The notes under the pieces were generated by a model that was not told the origin of the DNA, did no database searches, and saw nothing but the letters and a program-made list of their open reading frames with translations. 60,846 bases of DNA from Eubacterium sp. (GTDB lineage: Bacteria > Bacillota > Clostridia > Lachnospirales > Lachnospiraceae). Below, piece after piece: positions 46,747-55,717 of this stretch; position 1 is the first letter of the stretch; each line of letters starts with the position of its first letter. The DNA is taken from the NCBI GenBank assembly GCA_017477505.1, contig JAFUVQ010000017.1, positions 1 to 60,846 on the forward strand, given 5' to 3'. A program made the position numbers and the translations under genes.

Positions 46747-48162
46747 TCAAGTTAAACTTTGTATGCGGGATACTATCTCGCGGGCTATATCCGAAGCACT
46801 CTTATCATCCGTGGATATGCATATATCAAGTGCTCTGCCGTATTTAACAAGTCTTCCGGATTTAAGATCTGCTATTCTTTTAAGAGCAGTTTCTCTGTCA
46901 CAATCCTTAAGCAGAGGACGCCCTGTATCATCCTTCACTCTCTCATAGACGGTCTCATCGGAAGCATCAAGGTAAACCACCTTACCGAGTTCCTTAAGAT
47001 ACGGAATATTATCTTCTCTTACAACCACACCGCCACCGGTTGAAACAATGGTTCCATAGAGTTCATCTGAAAATGAAACCAGCATATTATGCTCCAGCTT
47101 ACGGAATTCTTCTTCACCGTACTTTGAAAAGATTTCATTTATACTCAGCCCCGTCTCCCTGACGATCTCAGCATCCATGTCCAAAAATTGCATTCCTGTG
47201 ATGGCTGCCAGTTCCCTTCCTACACTGGATTTTCCCGAACCCATAAAACCGGTCAGAACTATATTGTCGCCGTAAACCTTTTTCCGGAGTGCGGCATAAG
47301 TCTTCCTTACAGCTTCTTCGGGAATCTCCCTCCCCGTCCAGAGTTCATGACTCTTTACAGCCTGATATAGAAGCATTGAAAGTCCGTTATCACCGGCTAT
47401 CCCGATTTCAGCGAGTTTTTTTGTAAATGGAGTTTCTTTAGGATTATAGATAAGGTCATAGCCAAAAGCAGCTTTTTCATAAAATGAATCGTCATCAACC
47501 AAAAGTCCGTCTCCCGGCTTAAGTCCGAGGGATGTACACTGAATAAGTACGAACTGCTCGCTGTCAATAGTGCTGATATCCGAAACCGCAACCGGAACCG
47601 CAACCGAAGTCGAAGTCATAGCCGAAGCTGAATCCGAAGTCGAAGTCATAGCCGAAAACTTCCGGTTCATCTCATCAGCAAGTGCTTTAGCCTTCTCGAT
47701 GGTACGGTTCACAATATAAACCTTAGCGCATCCGGATTCCATACACATATAAACAACTGCCCTGGCAGCACCGCCCGCCCCAAGAATAACAGCATCATGT
47801 TCCGATATATCAAGAAATTCATCCAACGCTCTTTTGATACCGTAAACATCGGTATTGTAGCCCTTATAACCATTCTCTGCGCGAACAAGAGTATTTACCG
47901 CACCTATAGCTTCTGCAGTCCTGTCTATATCCACGAGACTTTTCATGATATCCTGCTTAAAAGGAACCGTAATATTGAGTCCTTCCACGCCCATCGCGAA
48001 AGCGCCTTCTGCGGCCTTATCCGGTTCATCACTCACATGAAATGCGGTATAAACGGAATCCTCATCAATGATTTCTGCCAATGTATTATGTATGAATGGT
48101 GATAATGTATGTTCTATCGGATTCCCGAAAATTCCAAACAGCTTTGTACTTCCTTTAATCAT
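46747..48162 (-). CDS. Fused shikimate dehydrogenase - shikimate kinase
   Basis: About 471 residues. The first 280 are AroE-type: FGIFGNPIEHTLSPFIHN (shikimate site), NITVPFKQDIM with the catalytic lysine, and the NADP loop ILGAGGAARAVVY. A 25-residue serine/threonine/valine-rich insert follows in the NADP domain. From about residue 300 comes AroK with P-loop GFMGSGKSSVGREL and the shikimate-binding DMDAEIVRETG, STGGGVV and RDRPLL-like TGRPLL. The fusion performs steps four and five of the chorismate pathway. The insert is encoded by short DNA repeats (see 47585-47656). It lies between rpsO and pnp. An AAGGTG site supports the ATG at 48162 over the GTG at 48174. Confidence 0.92.
   Translation of the reverse strand: MIKGSTKLFGIFGNPIEHTLSPFIHNTLAEIIDEDSVYTAFHVSDEPDKAAEGAFAMGVEGLNITVPFKQDIMKSLVDIDRTAEAIGAVNTLVRAENGYKGYNTDVYGIKRALDEFLDISEHDAVILGAGGAARAVVYMCMESGCAKVYIVNRTIEKAKALADEMNRKFSAMTSTSDSASAMTSTSVAVPVAVSDISTIDSEQFVLIQCTSLGLKPGDGLLVDDDSFYEKAAFGYDLIYNPKETPFTKKLAEIGIAGDNGLSMLLYQAVKSHELWTGREIPEEAVRKTYAALRKKVYGDNIVLTGFMGSGKSSVGRELAAITGMQFLDMDAEIVRETGLSINEIFSKYGEEEFRKLEHNMLVSFSDELYGTIVSTGGGVVVREDNIPYLKELGKVVYLDASDETVYERVKDDTGRPLLKDCDRETALKRIADLKSGRLVKYGRALDICISTDDKSASDIAREIVSRIQSLT
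47585..47656. repeat. Short tandem and direct repeats inside the aroE part
   Basis: A 23-base sequence beginning CCGAAGTCGAAGTCATAG occurs at 47604-47626 and again at 47634-47656, exactly 30 bases apart (ten codons). Before it, four six-base units of the form ACCGNA run from 47585 to 47608. Slippage would alter the protein in frame. Confidence 0.8.
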
Positions 48163-48191
48163 TTTTAAACTCACCTTCTTATTACGTGAAA

Positions 48192-48220
48192 AACGCAGTG
48201 ACGATAATTGTCACTGCGTT
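48192..48220 (-). terminator. Terminator after rpsO
   Basis: AACGCAGTGAC pairs perfectly with GTCACTGCGTT around a seven-base loop. On the minus strand TTTC follows. It lies 10 bases after the rpsO stop, so aroEK needs read-through or a promoter not found here. Confidence 0.85.
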
Positions 48221-48230
48221 TATGCTCCGA

Positions 48231-48497
48231 TTACTTTCTGAGACCAAGCTTCTCGATAAGCTCTCTGTAACGGTTAATATCCTTGCTCTTTATATATGCA
48301 AGCATATTTCTTCTCTGACCAACAAGCTTAAGAAGTCCTCTTCTTGAATGATGATCAAGTGGATGAGTCTTAAAATGCTCATTCAGGTCGTTGATTCTTT
48401 CCGTAAGAAGAGCAACCTGTACTTCTGCTGAACCTGTGTCATTTGCATCCTTGCCATACTTGGCAATGATTTCTTTCTTTCTCTCTGCTGTTATCAT
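48231..48497 (-). CDS. rpsO: Small ribosomal subunit protein uS15
   Basis: 88 residues, exactly the family length. Starts [14 protein letters not shown], with the rRNA-binding [18 protein letters not shown] and the conserved [18 protein letters not shown] segment. It binds 16S rRNA early in small-subunit assembly and often represses its own mRNA. A strong AAGGAGG site precedes it. Confidence 0.98.
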   Translation of the reverse strand: MITAERKKEIIAKYGKDANDTGSAEVQVALLTERINDLNEHFKTHPLDHHSRRGLLKLVGQRRNMLAYIKSKDINRYRELIEKLGLRK

Positions 48498-48581
48498 AGC
48501 AAAGTCCTCCTTAAAAAATTATATGTCCTGCAACCGAGTTACGGGTTGGAGATTCCCGAGTCCCAGTAGCGGCTCGCGAGT
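48498..48581 (-). promoter_or_regulatory. Structured rpsO leader (probable S15 autoregulation site)
   Basis: The roughly 80-base leader between promoter and ribosome-binding site is GC-richer than its surroundings. It can form stems, including CGGG/CCCG around AATCTCCAA, and CUCGCGAG near its 5' end. S15 leaders in many bacteria bind S15. The exact class is not recognised. Confidence 0.4.
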
Positions 48582-48610
48582 ATGTTATCATATGACATAT
48601 GTAAATGCAA
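48582..48610 (-). promoter_or_regulatory. rpsO promoter
   Basis: -35 TTGCAT (48605-48610), 17-base spacer, -10 TAACAT (48582-48587). Confidence 0.6.
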
Positions 48611-48660
48611 GAGGAACTTGAATTTTTTCCGCCGGCATTTATCCATCATCTATTCATCAT

Positions 48661-49761
48661 CTATTCGTTATAAATTTTAAGCACGTTCTCAAGTTTTGAA
48701 CTCATATTACTCAGCATCAGGTCTGCCACTACCAGCGCAGTCATGGTCTCCACCACAACCGCAGCACGAGGTGCAACGATGGGATCGTGACGTCCCTTTA
48801 TGTTTATGTTCACATTATTGCCGTCTTTATCAACCGTAGCCTGCTCACTGTAGATTGATGGTGTAGGCTTAAATGAAGCTTTGATAATAATATCACTTCC
48901 ATCACTCATTCCACCCAGGATTCCACCGGAATGATTGGTCTTCTTAAGTACATTTCCATCTTCGGAATAGAACTCATCATTATTCACGCTTCCTCTTGAA
49001 GTCGAAACAGCTGTTCCGTCACCGATTTCCACAGCTTTTACCGCGCCTATGGACATGATAGCTCCTGCAAGTCTTGCATCAAGCTTATCAAATACAGTTT
49101 CTCCGATTCCCACAGGAACATTTTTAATTATACATTTTACAGACGCTCCGGAAGAATCCCCTACCTTCATAAGTTCATCAAGATAAGCGGATGCCTTTTC
49201 ATATGCATCTCTGTCAGGCATGCAGAGCGGATTCTCTTTTATAAATGATTCGTCGAAACTATCTTCATTTATGCTTATATCCCCTACGGAATCAACATAT
49301 GTAAGAAACTCTATACCAAGTTCAGAAAGAAACCGGACGGCAACTGCACCGGCCATAACTCTTCCGGCCGTTTCCCTTCCGGAGGATCTTCCGCCGCCTC
49401 TGTAGTCCCTGATATCATACTTCTCATTGAAACAGTAATCAGCATGTCCCGGACGGACTATATCCTTTATATTGCTGTAATCCGCCGATCTGTGATCAGT
49501 ATTCTCTATCATAAGCGAAATAGGCGTCCCCGTAGTTTTGCCCTCGAATACGCCTGAAAGAATCCGGACCTTATCTTCCTCATTTCTATGGGTAGTAAAA
49601 CGGGACTGTCCCGGCTTACGTCTGTCCAGAAATGCCTGTATGTATTCCTCATCTATTGTGAGTCCTGCAGGGCAGCCATCCAAAACTGCTCCTATGGCAG
49701 CGCCATGAGATTCTCCCCATGTTGATACTTTTAAAATTTTACCTGTTATAGAACCTGACAT
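48661..49761 (-). CDS. aroC: Chorismate synthase
   Basis: 366 residues, normal length. The three signatures are present: GESHGAAIGAVLDGCPAG near the N-terminus, RPGHADYCFNEKYDIRDYRGGGRSS-type (pattern RPGHAD...KY...D.RGGGR.S) in the middle, and GRHDPIVAPRA near the end. It uses reduced FMN to make chorismate from EPSP, the last common step of aromatic biosynthesis, and complements the aroEK gene downstream. Ribosome-binding site: AGAGGT. Confidence 0.97.
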   Translation of the reverse strand: MSGSITGKILKVSTWGESHGAAIGAVLDGCPAGLTIDEEYIQAFLDRRKPGQSRFTTHRNEEDKVRILSGVFEGKTTGTPISLMIENTDHRSADYSNIKDIVRPGHADYCFNEKYDIRDYRGGGRSSGRETAGRVMAGAVAVRFLSELGIEFLTYVDSVGDISINEDSFDESFIKENPLCMPDRDAYEKASAYLDELMKVGDSSGASVKCIIKNVPVGIGETVFDKLDARLAGAIMSIGAVKAVEIGDGTAVSTSRGSVNNDEFYSEDGNVLKKTNHSGGILGGMSDGSDIIIKASFKPTPSIYSEQATVDKDGNNVNINIKGRHDPIVAPRAAVVVETMTALVVADLMLSNMSSKLENVLKIYNE

Positions 49762-49826
49762 TTGTATACCTCTAACTTCTGATCAATAATCGAGTAACAG
49801 AAAACACAGTTTCCTGTCACAAAAAA

Positions 49827-49856
49827 TGTGTCAAATCGTCGGAGCGACCTGACACA
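49827..49856 (-). terminator. Terminator of xerD
   Basis: TGTGTCA (49827-49833) pairs with TGACACA (49850-49856), with an inner TCG/CGA pair. A run of six T follows on the minus strand. Confidence 0.85.
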
Positions 49857-49860
49857 TTCA

Positions 49861-50745
49861 TTATTCTTTAGCTCTCGGATGCGCTTTGTCATACACTTCT
49901 TTAAGCTTGGTATTCTTATTCTTCAGATATATCTGCGTCGATGATATATCCGAATGGCCGAGCATTTCCTGAACCGCCTTGATATCTGCACCGTTATTAA
50001 CCATATGTGATGCAAATGAGTGGCGTATGGTATGTGGAGTTATATCCTTATCAATTCCGGCCTTGGCAGCATATCCCTTGATAATCTTCCAGAAGCCCTG
50101 TCTGGACATCTGCTCACCTCTTACATTTGTAAAAAGATATTCGGAAGCTTCACACATGGAAGGTCGAACTTTATGTATATAATTGCTGAGCGCCAGCTTG
50201 GCCTGCTTATCAATAGGAATAACTCTTGTCTTATTATTATCCGTACATTCAATATAGTCAAACTGAAGATGAACATCCCGAAGTCTTAGTGAGATAAGTT
50301 CCGAAACTCTCATGCCTGTAGCATAGAGAAGTTCAAGCATAGCTTTATCTCTGATTTCTTTATTTGACTTACCGGAAGGCTGTGCAAGAAGCTTTGTAAC
50401 TTCTTCAACAGTCAGTGCCTCAGGAACTCTCTTTTCCACCTTAGGTGTAGAAACTCCTGTTGCCGGATTCTTCTTCACAATCCCCTTCTCCTGAAGGTAT
50501 GAGAAGAATGATCTCAGACTGGCCACACTTCTGGAAATAGTCGAAGAACTGAAGTCCTTACTCTCCTGATAAAGTATATATGAATTAATGGTAGTGCTGT
50601 TAACTTCATCCATTGAAGCTATACCGGCATCTTCCGCATAATCAACAAACTTTAGCAGGTCTCTTCTGTATGATTGCAGAGTATTATCCCTTGCATTTTT
50701 AGTTGTTTTAAGATACTCAACATATCCTGAAACTAATTCCCGCAT
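49861..50745 (-). CDS. xerD: Tyrosine recombinase XerD
   Basis: About 294 residues. N-terminal SAM-like DNA-binding domain (YVEYLKTTKNARDNTLQSYRRDL split at the helix boundary) and a C-terminal catalytic domain with the arginine in LLYATGMRVSELISL, the HxxR block in TPHTIRHSFASHM, and the tyrosine nucleophile in SSTQIYLK. It resolves chromosome dimers at dif with a partner and FtsK. The ORF could extend 14 codons upstream, but AGGGGA sits six bases before the ATG at 50745. Confidence 0.93.
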   Translation of the reverse strand: MRELVSGYVEYLKTTKNARDNTLQSYRRDLLKFVDYAEDAGIASMDEVNSTTINSYILYQESKDFSSSTISRSVASLRSFFSYLQEKGIVKKNPATGVSTPKVEKRVPEALTVEEVTKLLAQPSGKSNKEIRDKAMLELLYATGMRVSELISLRLRDVHLQFDYIECTDNNKTRVIPIDKQAKLALSNYIHKVRPSMCEASEYLFTNVRGEQMSRQGFWKIIKGYAAKAGIDKDITPHTIRHSFASHMVNNGADIKAVQEMLGHSDISSTQIYLKNKNTKLKEVYDKAHPRAKE

Positions 50746-50795
50746 ACCATTCCCCTGAAAACTATTTCCACCGAAATATATTAACAATATGTTAC

Positions 50796-50824
50796 AGTAT
50801 AATTACAAATTTACATAAAATCAA
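50796..50824 (-). promoter_or_regulatory. xerD promoter
   Basis: -35 TTGATT (50819-50824), 17-base spacer, -10 TATACT (50796-50801), about 50 bases before the chosen ATG. Confidence 0.75.
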
Positions 50825-50943
50825 CATAAAAATTTTATGGAAACCTGCGATTTTTCAAGGATTTATGCGGCTTACACAAGATAATGAAAGCAAACGAATT
50901 ATGTCTACAAAATATAGGCAATAATCAAAAAATATTTTTTTTA

Positions 50944-52572
50944 TTATTTTTCTTTATCATCGTCAACTACCAGTGTAGCAGACCCATAAGCCTTAAGCGG
51001 CTTTCCTGTTTCATCAAATTCAGTGGTATATCTGACATGGAAAGGAACTCTTCCCACCGTAAGCGGAATGATAGCCTCAAGCTTTTCTACCCCACTGGCC
51101 AGCTGCTTCATCCAGTCTCTGTACATATCAGCGTAATCCGGTGGAAACAGACCATTTTCAATCACAGGCTCAGGATAATTATGTATTACCGGAGGAAGTT
51201 GAAGATCCCTCATGCATCTGAAACATGGTCTCATATCCCAGGTACTGAGATTAACCTCCCATGCATATACATTTGCATGTTCAAATGCATTTTTCAGAAC
51301 CAGCTCTTTTTCATCTCTTTCGGCAAGCATCTTCTTTTCTTTTGTAATATTCTGAACCATGGCATAGAAGAGATATTTATCCTCACCTTTACCGATAACC
51401 CTTATGTAACTTCTGATGCAGATCTTATCGGTACCGCATATTTTTGTACAGATTTCTCTCCAGTTCTCCACTACCTCTTCATCATTCGACTCTATCGCGC
51501 GGAGTAAGGCATCTTCATAATCCTTACGACTCTTCTCATCATGATCGTCCCATGGGTTAGCCTTAATAATCTCCTTCTCAGTACGTCCGTTACCTACTTC
51601 TTTAACGTATTTCTTGTTCATACGTAATATCTCGATGGTCCTGTCAGTCGTACTGTATACAAATACACACGCAGGCCCGGCAAAATTACTGAAAATCAGT
51701 GTTTCCATGGATTCAGGATTCCAGAACTTCCCGGTATCCATATCGTTATAAAGCTCCATAGCCGGAGTAAGAGGTTCGTGGTTAATCTCTTTTATAACAC
51801 TTATAAAATCTTCAGGCGGCGTAGGTCTGGAATAGAGATATCCCTGTATATAATTACATCCGATGCTCTTCAGATAATCGGCAATCTCCATAGTCTCAAC
51901 ACCTTCAGCAATCACGGGAGTATTGAGCCATTTTGCCATCTGTACTATGGAACTGAGGATAGTACCTCCTCTTCCGCCCATATTACCGGACATGAATTTC
52001 ATATCCAGCTTGATTATATCAACATCAAGATCCTTAAGGATGTTGAGTGAAGAATATCCGCTTCCAAAATCATCCATTTCAACAAGATAACCATATTCGT
52101 GCAATTTTGAAAGAACGGATGAGACAAGTTCCATACCGCCTATGGCTGAAGACTCTGTTATCTCTATGCGGAGATACTTCACAGGAACATCGTATTTCTT
52201 ACGTATTGCTTCTATCTCTTCCACATAATTGTGATTATATATATCATAACGGGACATATTGACTGATATAGGAACAATGGCAATGCCTTCTTCCATACAT
52301 CTCTTCTGGAATCTGCAGACCATATCAAACACATGCAGATCCGCCTTATAGATAAGATTATTCTTCTCAAGAACAGGAATAAAGTCAGAAGGATATTGAA
52401 GTCCATACAAAGGATGCTTCCACCTCATAAGCGCCTCCGCCCCGACCATTCTTCCTGTGGAATGATTTATCTGTGCCTGATAACAAACGAAAATATGATC
52501 ATAATTGACCGCGTCCTCAAAACTGCTGAGAAGCTCCGCCTCAGACATTCTTCTTTCGCATAATGTATTATC
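50944..52572 (-). CDS. EAL-domain cyclic di-GMP phosphodiesterase with C-terminal PAS-like region
   Basis: About 542 residues. The EAL domain is complete: GAEALMRW near residue 46, EITESS, MDDFGSGYSSL, KLDMKFM and IAEGVET, followed by GYLYSRP. It should break c-di-GMP to pGpG. From about residue 300 comes a PAS-like region (a heme or flavin binding site is not evident), with a repeated part around 430-540. No membrane segment, so cytoplasmic. The ATG at 52572 follows AGGGGGTG; a 20-codon longer reading is possible. It lies 64 bases after the Nudix gene. Confidence 0.9.
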   Translation of the reverse strand, partial: DNTLCERRMSEAELLSSFEDAVNYDHIFVCYQAQINHSTGRMVGAEALMRWKHPLYGLQYPSDFIPVLEKNNLIYKADLHVFDMVCRFQKRCMEEGIAIVPISVNMSRYDIYNHNYVEEIEAIRKKYDVPVKYLRIEITESSAIGGMELVSSVLSKLHEYGYLVEMDDFGSGYSSLNILKDLDVDIIKLDMKFMSGNMGGRGGTILSSIVQMAKWLNTPVIAEGVETMEIADYLKSIGCNYIQGYLYSRPTPPEDFISVIKEINHEPLTPAMELYNDMDTGKFWNPESMETLIFSNFAGPACVFVYSTTDRTIEILRMNKKYVKEVGNGRTEKEIIKANPWDDHDEKSRKDYEDALLRAIESNDEEVVENWREICTKICGTDKICIRSYIRVIGKGEDKYLFYAMVQNITKEKKMLAERDEKELVLKNAFEHANVYAWEVNLSTWDMRPCFRCMRDLQLPPVIHNYPEPVIENGLFPPDYADMYRDWMKQLASGVEKLEAIIPLTVGRVPFHVRYTTEFDETGKPLKAYGSATLVVDDDKEK

Positions 52573-52635
52573 CATGCCGCACCCCCTAGCGTCTGATAAC
52601 GCAATAACCTGTATATTGAAAATGGATATCATGTA

Positions 52636-53187
52636 TCATTTTAACACATTCTTAGAATCAAAACCATAAGCAAATATGGAAATGATGGTCTTACAGTCAA
52701 CAATACTTCCATCAGCAACAAGAGCTCTTGCCTCACCCGGCGTCAGTTTTACAACATCGATAAATTCCTCAGCATCAAGCATCCTTTCAGTTTTCTTAAG
52801 ACCTGTTCCGATATATACTCTCGTTCTTTCCTCCACAAATCCAGGTATGGGATTTACTTCAGCAAGAAATGTAAGTTCTGAAGGAACATATCCTGTTTCC
52901 TCTCCGGCTTCCCTTCTGGCACACGCCTCAAAATCCTCTCCTTCAAACTCCAGAGAACCGGCCGGAATTTCAAGACATACCCTTCCCGGAACAGGTCTGT
53001 ACTGTTTTACAAATATAAGTTTTCCTTCCTCATCCACGAGAAGCACTGCCGAACCATCCTTATTCTTCACATAGTCATAATTTATTTTTTTACCATCGGG
53101 TAAAAGATACACATCTTCATATACAGTTATCCTGTTTCCCGTATATTTAAGGCTGCGATCTAAACGTTTAAATTCAAGATTTGACAT
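52636..53187 (-). CDS. Nudix hydrolase, ADP-ribose pyrophosphatase type
   Basis: About 183 residues. The Nudix box is complete: GSLEFEGEDFEACARREAGE with the REAGEETGY core near residue 90. The N-terminal strand set (KYTGNRITVYEDVYLLPDGK) and the pattern IFVKQYRPVPGR before the box match YqkG/NudF-type ADP-ribose pyrophosphatases, which split ADP-ribose to AMP and ribose 5-phosphate. Substrate is inferred. The start at 53187 is preceded by GAGGT. Confidence 0.9.
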   Translation of the reverse strand: MSNLEFKRLDRSLKYTGNRITVYEDVYLLPDGKKINYDYVKNKDGSAVLLVDEEGKLIFVKQYRPVPGRVCLEIPAGSLEFEGEDFEACARREAGEETGYVPSELTFLAEVNPIPGFVEERTRVYIGTGLKKTERMLDAEEFIDVVKLTPGEARALVADGSIVDCKTIISIFAYGFDSKNVLK

Positions 53188-53343
53188 TGTGCTGTACCTC
53201 ACTATGGATGTATATTTTATAAACTCTTCCCCTTCGGATTAAGCTTCTTTATTATACATTATTATAAAACAGTTTTATACTATTCTAATCCCCGAAAGAT
53301 AACAAAAGAGCAACAATTAGGGTTTCATGCCGAAAACCCAAAA

Positions 53344-53367
53344 GAGCTGCGCAAAAATGCGCAGCTC
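53344..53367 (-). terminator. Terminator of rny
   Basis: GAGCTGCGCA pairs perfectly with TGCGCAGCTC across a four-base loop. On the minus strand TTTTGGGTTTT follows. Confidence 0.9.
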
Positions 53368-53380
53368 TAAATATTACATC

Positions 53381-54931
53381 TTATTTAGCATAATCAGTAA
53401 CTCGTGATTCTCTGATAAGGTTTACCTTGATCTGTCCGGGATATTCAAGTTCATCTTCGATTTTCTTGGATATATCCCTTGCAAGGAGTATCATATCAGA
53501 ATCATTGACAAGTTCCGGAATAACCATAACTCGTATCTCACGTCCTGCCTGAATAGCAAAGGTCTTGTCTACACCCTTAAATTCATTTACAAGGTCTTCC
53601 AACTTTGTAAGACGGGTAGTATATGTTTCTAATGTCTCACGTCTTGCACCAGGTCTGGCAGCTGAAATTGTATCAGCAGCCTGAACGATACAAGCTATAA
53701 GACTTTCAGGATCTGTATCACCATGATGTGATGCAACTGAATTAACAACAATTGCAGATTCTTTGTACTTTCGACAAAGATCAACACCTATAGTAACATG
53801 TGATCCTTCTAATTCATGATCAACCGATTTACCGATATCGTGCAAAAGTCCGGCTCTCTTAGCCATTTTAACGTCTTCCCCAATCTCTCCGGCTATAATA
53901 CCGCAAAGCTGGGATACTTCTACTGAATGTTTAAGAACATTCTGACCATAGCTTGTTCTGTATTTCATACGACCGAGAAGTTTGATAAGTTCAGGATGAA
54001 GTCCGTGAACACCACATTCAAGTGCAGCATTTTCACCTTCTTCTTTGATTTTTGCCTCAACTTCCTTTCTGGCTTTCTCAACCATCTCTTCAATTCTGGC
54101 CGGATGAATACGTCCATCAACTATGAGTTTCTCAAGCGCTATCCTTGCAACTTCCCTTCTGATAGGATCGAAACAGGACAAAACTACTGCCTCAGGTGTA
54201 TCATCAATGATAAGATCAACACCTGTAAGAGTTTCAAGGGTTCTGATATTTCTACCCTCTCTGCCTATGATTCGTCCTTTCATTTCGTCGCTAGGAAGCT
54301 GTACCAGAGAAATAGTGGATTCTGATACAACATCTGCAGCACATTTCTGAATTGCAGATACTACGTAATTTTTTGCTTTCTTATCGGCTTCTTCTTTTGC
54401 TCTTGTTTCCAGTTCTTTGATCATAACTGCCGTTTCATGCTTTACATCATCTTCGACAGTCCTAAGTAAAAATTCCTTTGCTTGTTCAGAGGTGAGTCCG
54501 GATATTCTTTCCAGTTCCTGTAAACGCTTATTCGAAAGCTCGTCAACTTCGGCCTGTTTCCTGGCAAGATTCTCCTCTTTATGAGTAAGAGACTGTTCTC
54601 TTCTCTCAAGTGCAGTAGTCTTCTTGTCAAGATTTTCCTCTCGTGACAGAACCCTCTTCTCCATTCGCTGAATCTCATTTCGGCGGTCCTTAACTTCCTT
54701 TTCAATATCATTCTTGGTTTTAAGGGCCTCCTCCTTTGCGGTAAGAAGAACTTCTCTCTTCTTTTCTTCAGCGGACTTAAGTGCATCATCTATAATACTC
54801 TTAGCCTTGTCTTCTGCCTTACCTATCTTTGCTTCTGCAATATTCTTGCGATAAGCAATTCCAAGGAACCAGGCAACAACAGCGACTACGATCACTATAA
54901 GTGCAAACACTATAATCGTCGTTGGTCCCAC
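53381..54931 (-). CDS. rny: Ribonuclease Y
   Basis: 516 residues. One N-terminal membrane helix (about 4-22), a coiled coil to about residue 200, a KH domain ([21 protein letters not shown] near 222), and an HD domain with [10 protein letters not shown] near residue 365 and the metal-binding histidines upstream (HSVEVSQL). It starts mRNA decay at the inner membrane. GTG start behind AAGGAGGT. A strong own promoter precedes it; recA and recX lie directly upstream. Confidence 0.97.
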   Translation of the reverse strand: MGPTTIIVFALIVIVVAVVAWFLGIAYRKNIAEAKIGKAEDKAKSIIDDALKSAEEKKREVLLTAKEEALKTKNDIEKEVKDRRNEIQRMEKRVLSREENLDKKTTALERREQSLTHKEENLARKQAEVDELSNKRLQELERISGLTSEQAKEFLLRTVEDDVKHETAVMIKELETRAKEEADKKAKNYVVSAIQKCAADVVSESTISLVQLPSDEMKGRIIGREGRNIRTLETLTGVDLIIDDTPEAVVLSCFDPIRREVARIALEKLIVDGRIHPARIEEMVEKARKEVEAKIKEEGENAALECGVHGLHPELIKLLGRMKYRTSYGQNVLKHSVEVSQLCGIIAGEIGEDVKMAKRAGLLHDIGKSVDHELEGSHVTIGVDLCRKYKESAIVVNSVASHHGDTDPESLIACIVQAADTISAARPGARRETLETYTTRLTKLEDLVNEFKGVDKTFAIQAGREIRVMVIPELVNDSDMILLARDISKKIEDELEYPGQIKVNLIRESRVTDYAK

Positions 54932-54989
54932 AGGAGCACCTCCTTATTAAGTTTTTAATGTCGTCGACTAGATATAGTACAACATATGA

Positions 54990-55018
54990 ATATTATTTGT
55001 TTTTAACAGTTATGTCAA
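54990..55018 (-). promoter_or_regulatory. rny promoter
   Basis: -35 TTGACA (55013-55018, a perfect match), 17-base spacer, -10 TAATAT (54990-54995). Confidence 0.85.
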
Positions 55019-55078
55019 GTATTTTTTGTATAAATTACATAAATATTCATTATGACTGGTCCTTATTTATACAAATAG

Positions 55079-55106
55079 AGGGTATAACGCCATAGCGCCA
55101 TACCCT
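55079..55106 (-). terminator. Hairpin terminator after recX
   Basis: AGGGTAT pairs with ATACCCT, with inner CGC/GCG pairs around TATG. Only a weak T-run follows on the minus strand, so it may be leaky or a transcript-end stabiliser. Confidence 0.55.
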
Positions 55107-55117
55107 TCTATCTTTAG

Positions 55118-55714
55118 TCACTGCAGGTATTTCAGCACCTCGCCGGGTTTAAATCCCCGTCTTGCCAAGTACGATACTATCCTTCTCTTTTCTTTTTCGT
55201 CTTTGGGTCCGGGACCGCCAAACCTTTTGTCAAGAATATCCTTGATGATATCTTCACTGTCAATCTCATTCTCGGAAAGCATCTCGTCAAGAATCTCTTC
55301 AGCCATGGTCATATCCATATCCTTATCACTAAGTTCTTTTCTTATCATGCTTCTGCTTTTTTTAGTCATATTGGATCTGACATAGCTTTCAACAAAACGT
55401 CTGTCATTCAGATAACCATAGCTGTAAAGCATTTCTGTAACCTTCGCTATGGTGTCCTCTGTATAGCCCTTAAGCCTGAGCTTACTCTCTATATCTCCTC
55501 CGGACAGTTCTCTTGTACTAAGAAGATTCATGGAGCTGTTGGCAGCTCTTCTATACATGATTTCATGAATAACTTCAATCTTACTGTCAGGAATCTCGCC
55601 CTCTTCGGGAATATCCTCTCTGGAAAGATCACTCCTGTATAACGGTCCAACATATATATCATCTATAAAAGCCTTATACTGATTACCTACATGCTTTAAA
55701 ATGATATATGCCAT
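55118..55714 (-). CDS. recX: Recombination regulator RecX
   Basis: 198 residues. Three-helix repeats typical of RecX: LSTRELSGGDIESKLRLKGY, LYSYGYLNDRRFVESYVR and the C-terminal VSYLARRGFKPGEVLKYL. It limits RecA filaments. It starts three bases after the recA stop, using a GAGG site inside the recA end, so the two are co-translated. Confidence 0.92.
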   Translation of the reverse strand: MAYIILKHVGNQYKAFIDDIYVGPLYRSDLSREDIPEEGEIPDSKIEVIHEIMYRRAANSSMNLLSTRELSGGDIESKLRLKGYTEDTIAKVTEMLYSYGYLNDRRFVESYVRSNMTKKSRSMIRKELSDKDMDMTMAEEILDEMLSENEIDSEDIIKDILDKRFGGPGPKDEKEKRRIVSYLARRGFKPGEVLKYLQ

Positions 55715-55717
55715 ATA

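Noticed and set aside
49762-49826. Promoter of aroC directly after the xerD terminator
   Set aside because: A TTGTGA follows the terminator, but the -10 at 17 bases matches only three of six positions.
50925-50943. A/T palindrome after the EAL gene as a terminator
   Set aside because: It pairs only A with T (AAAAAATATTTTTT) and would be too weak; left unassigned.
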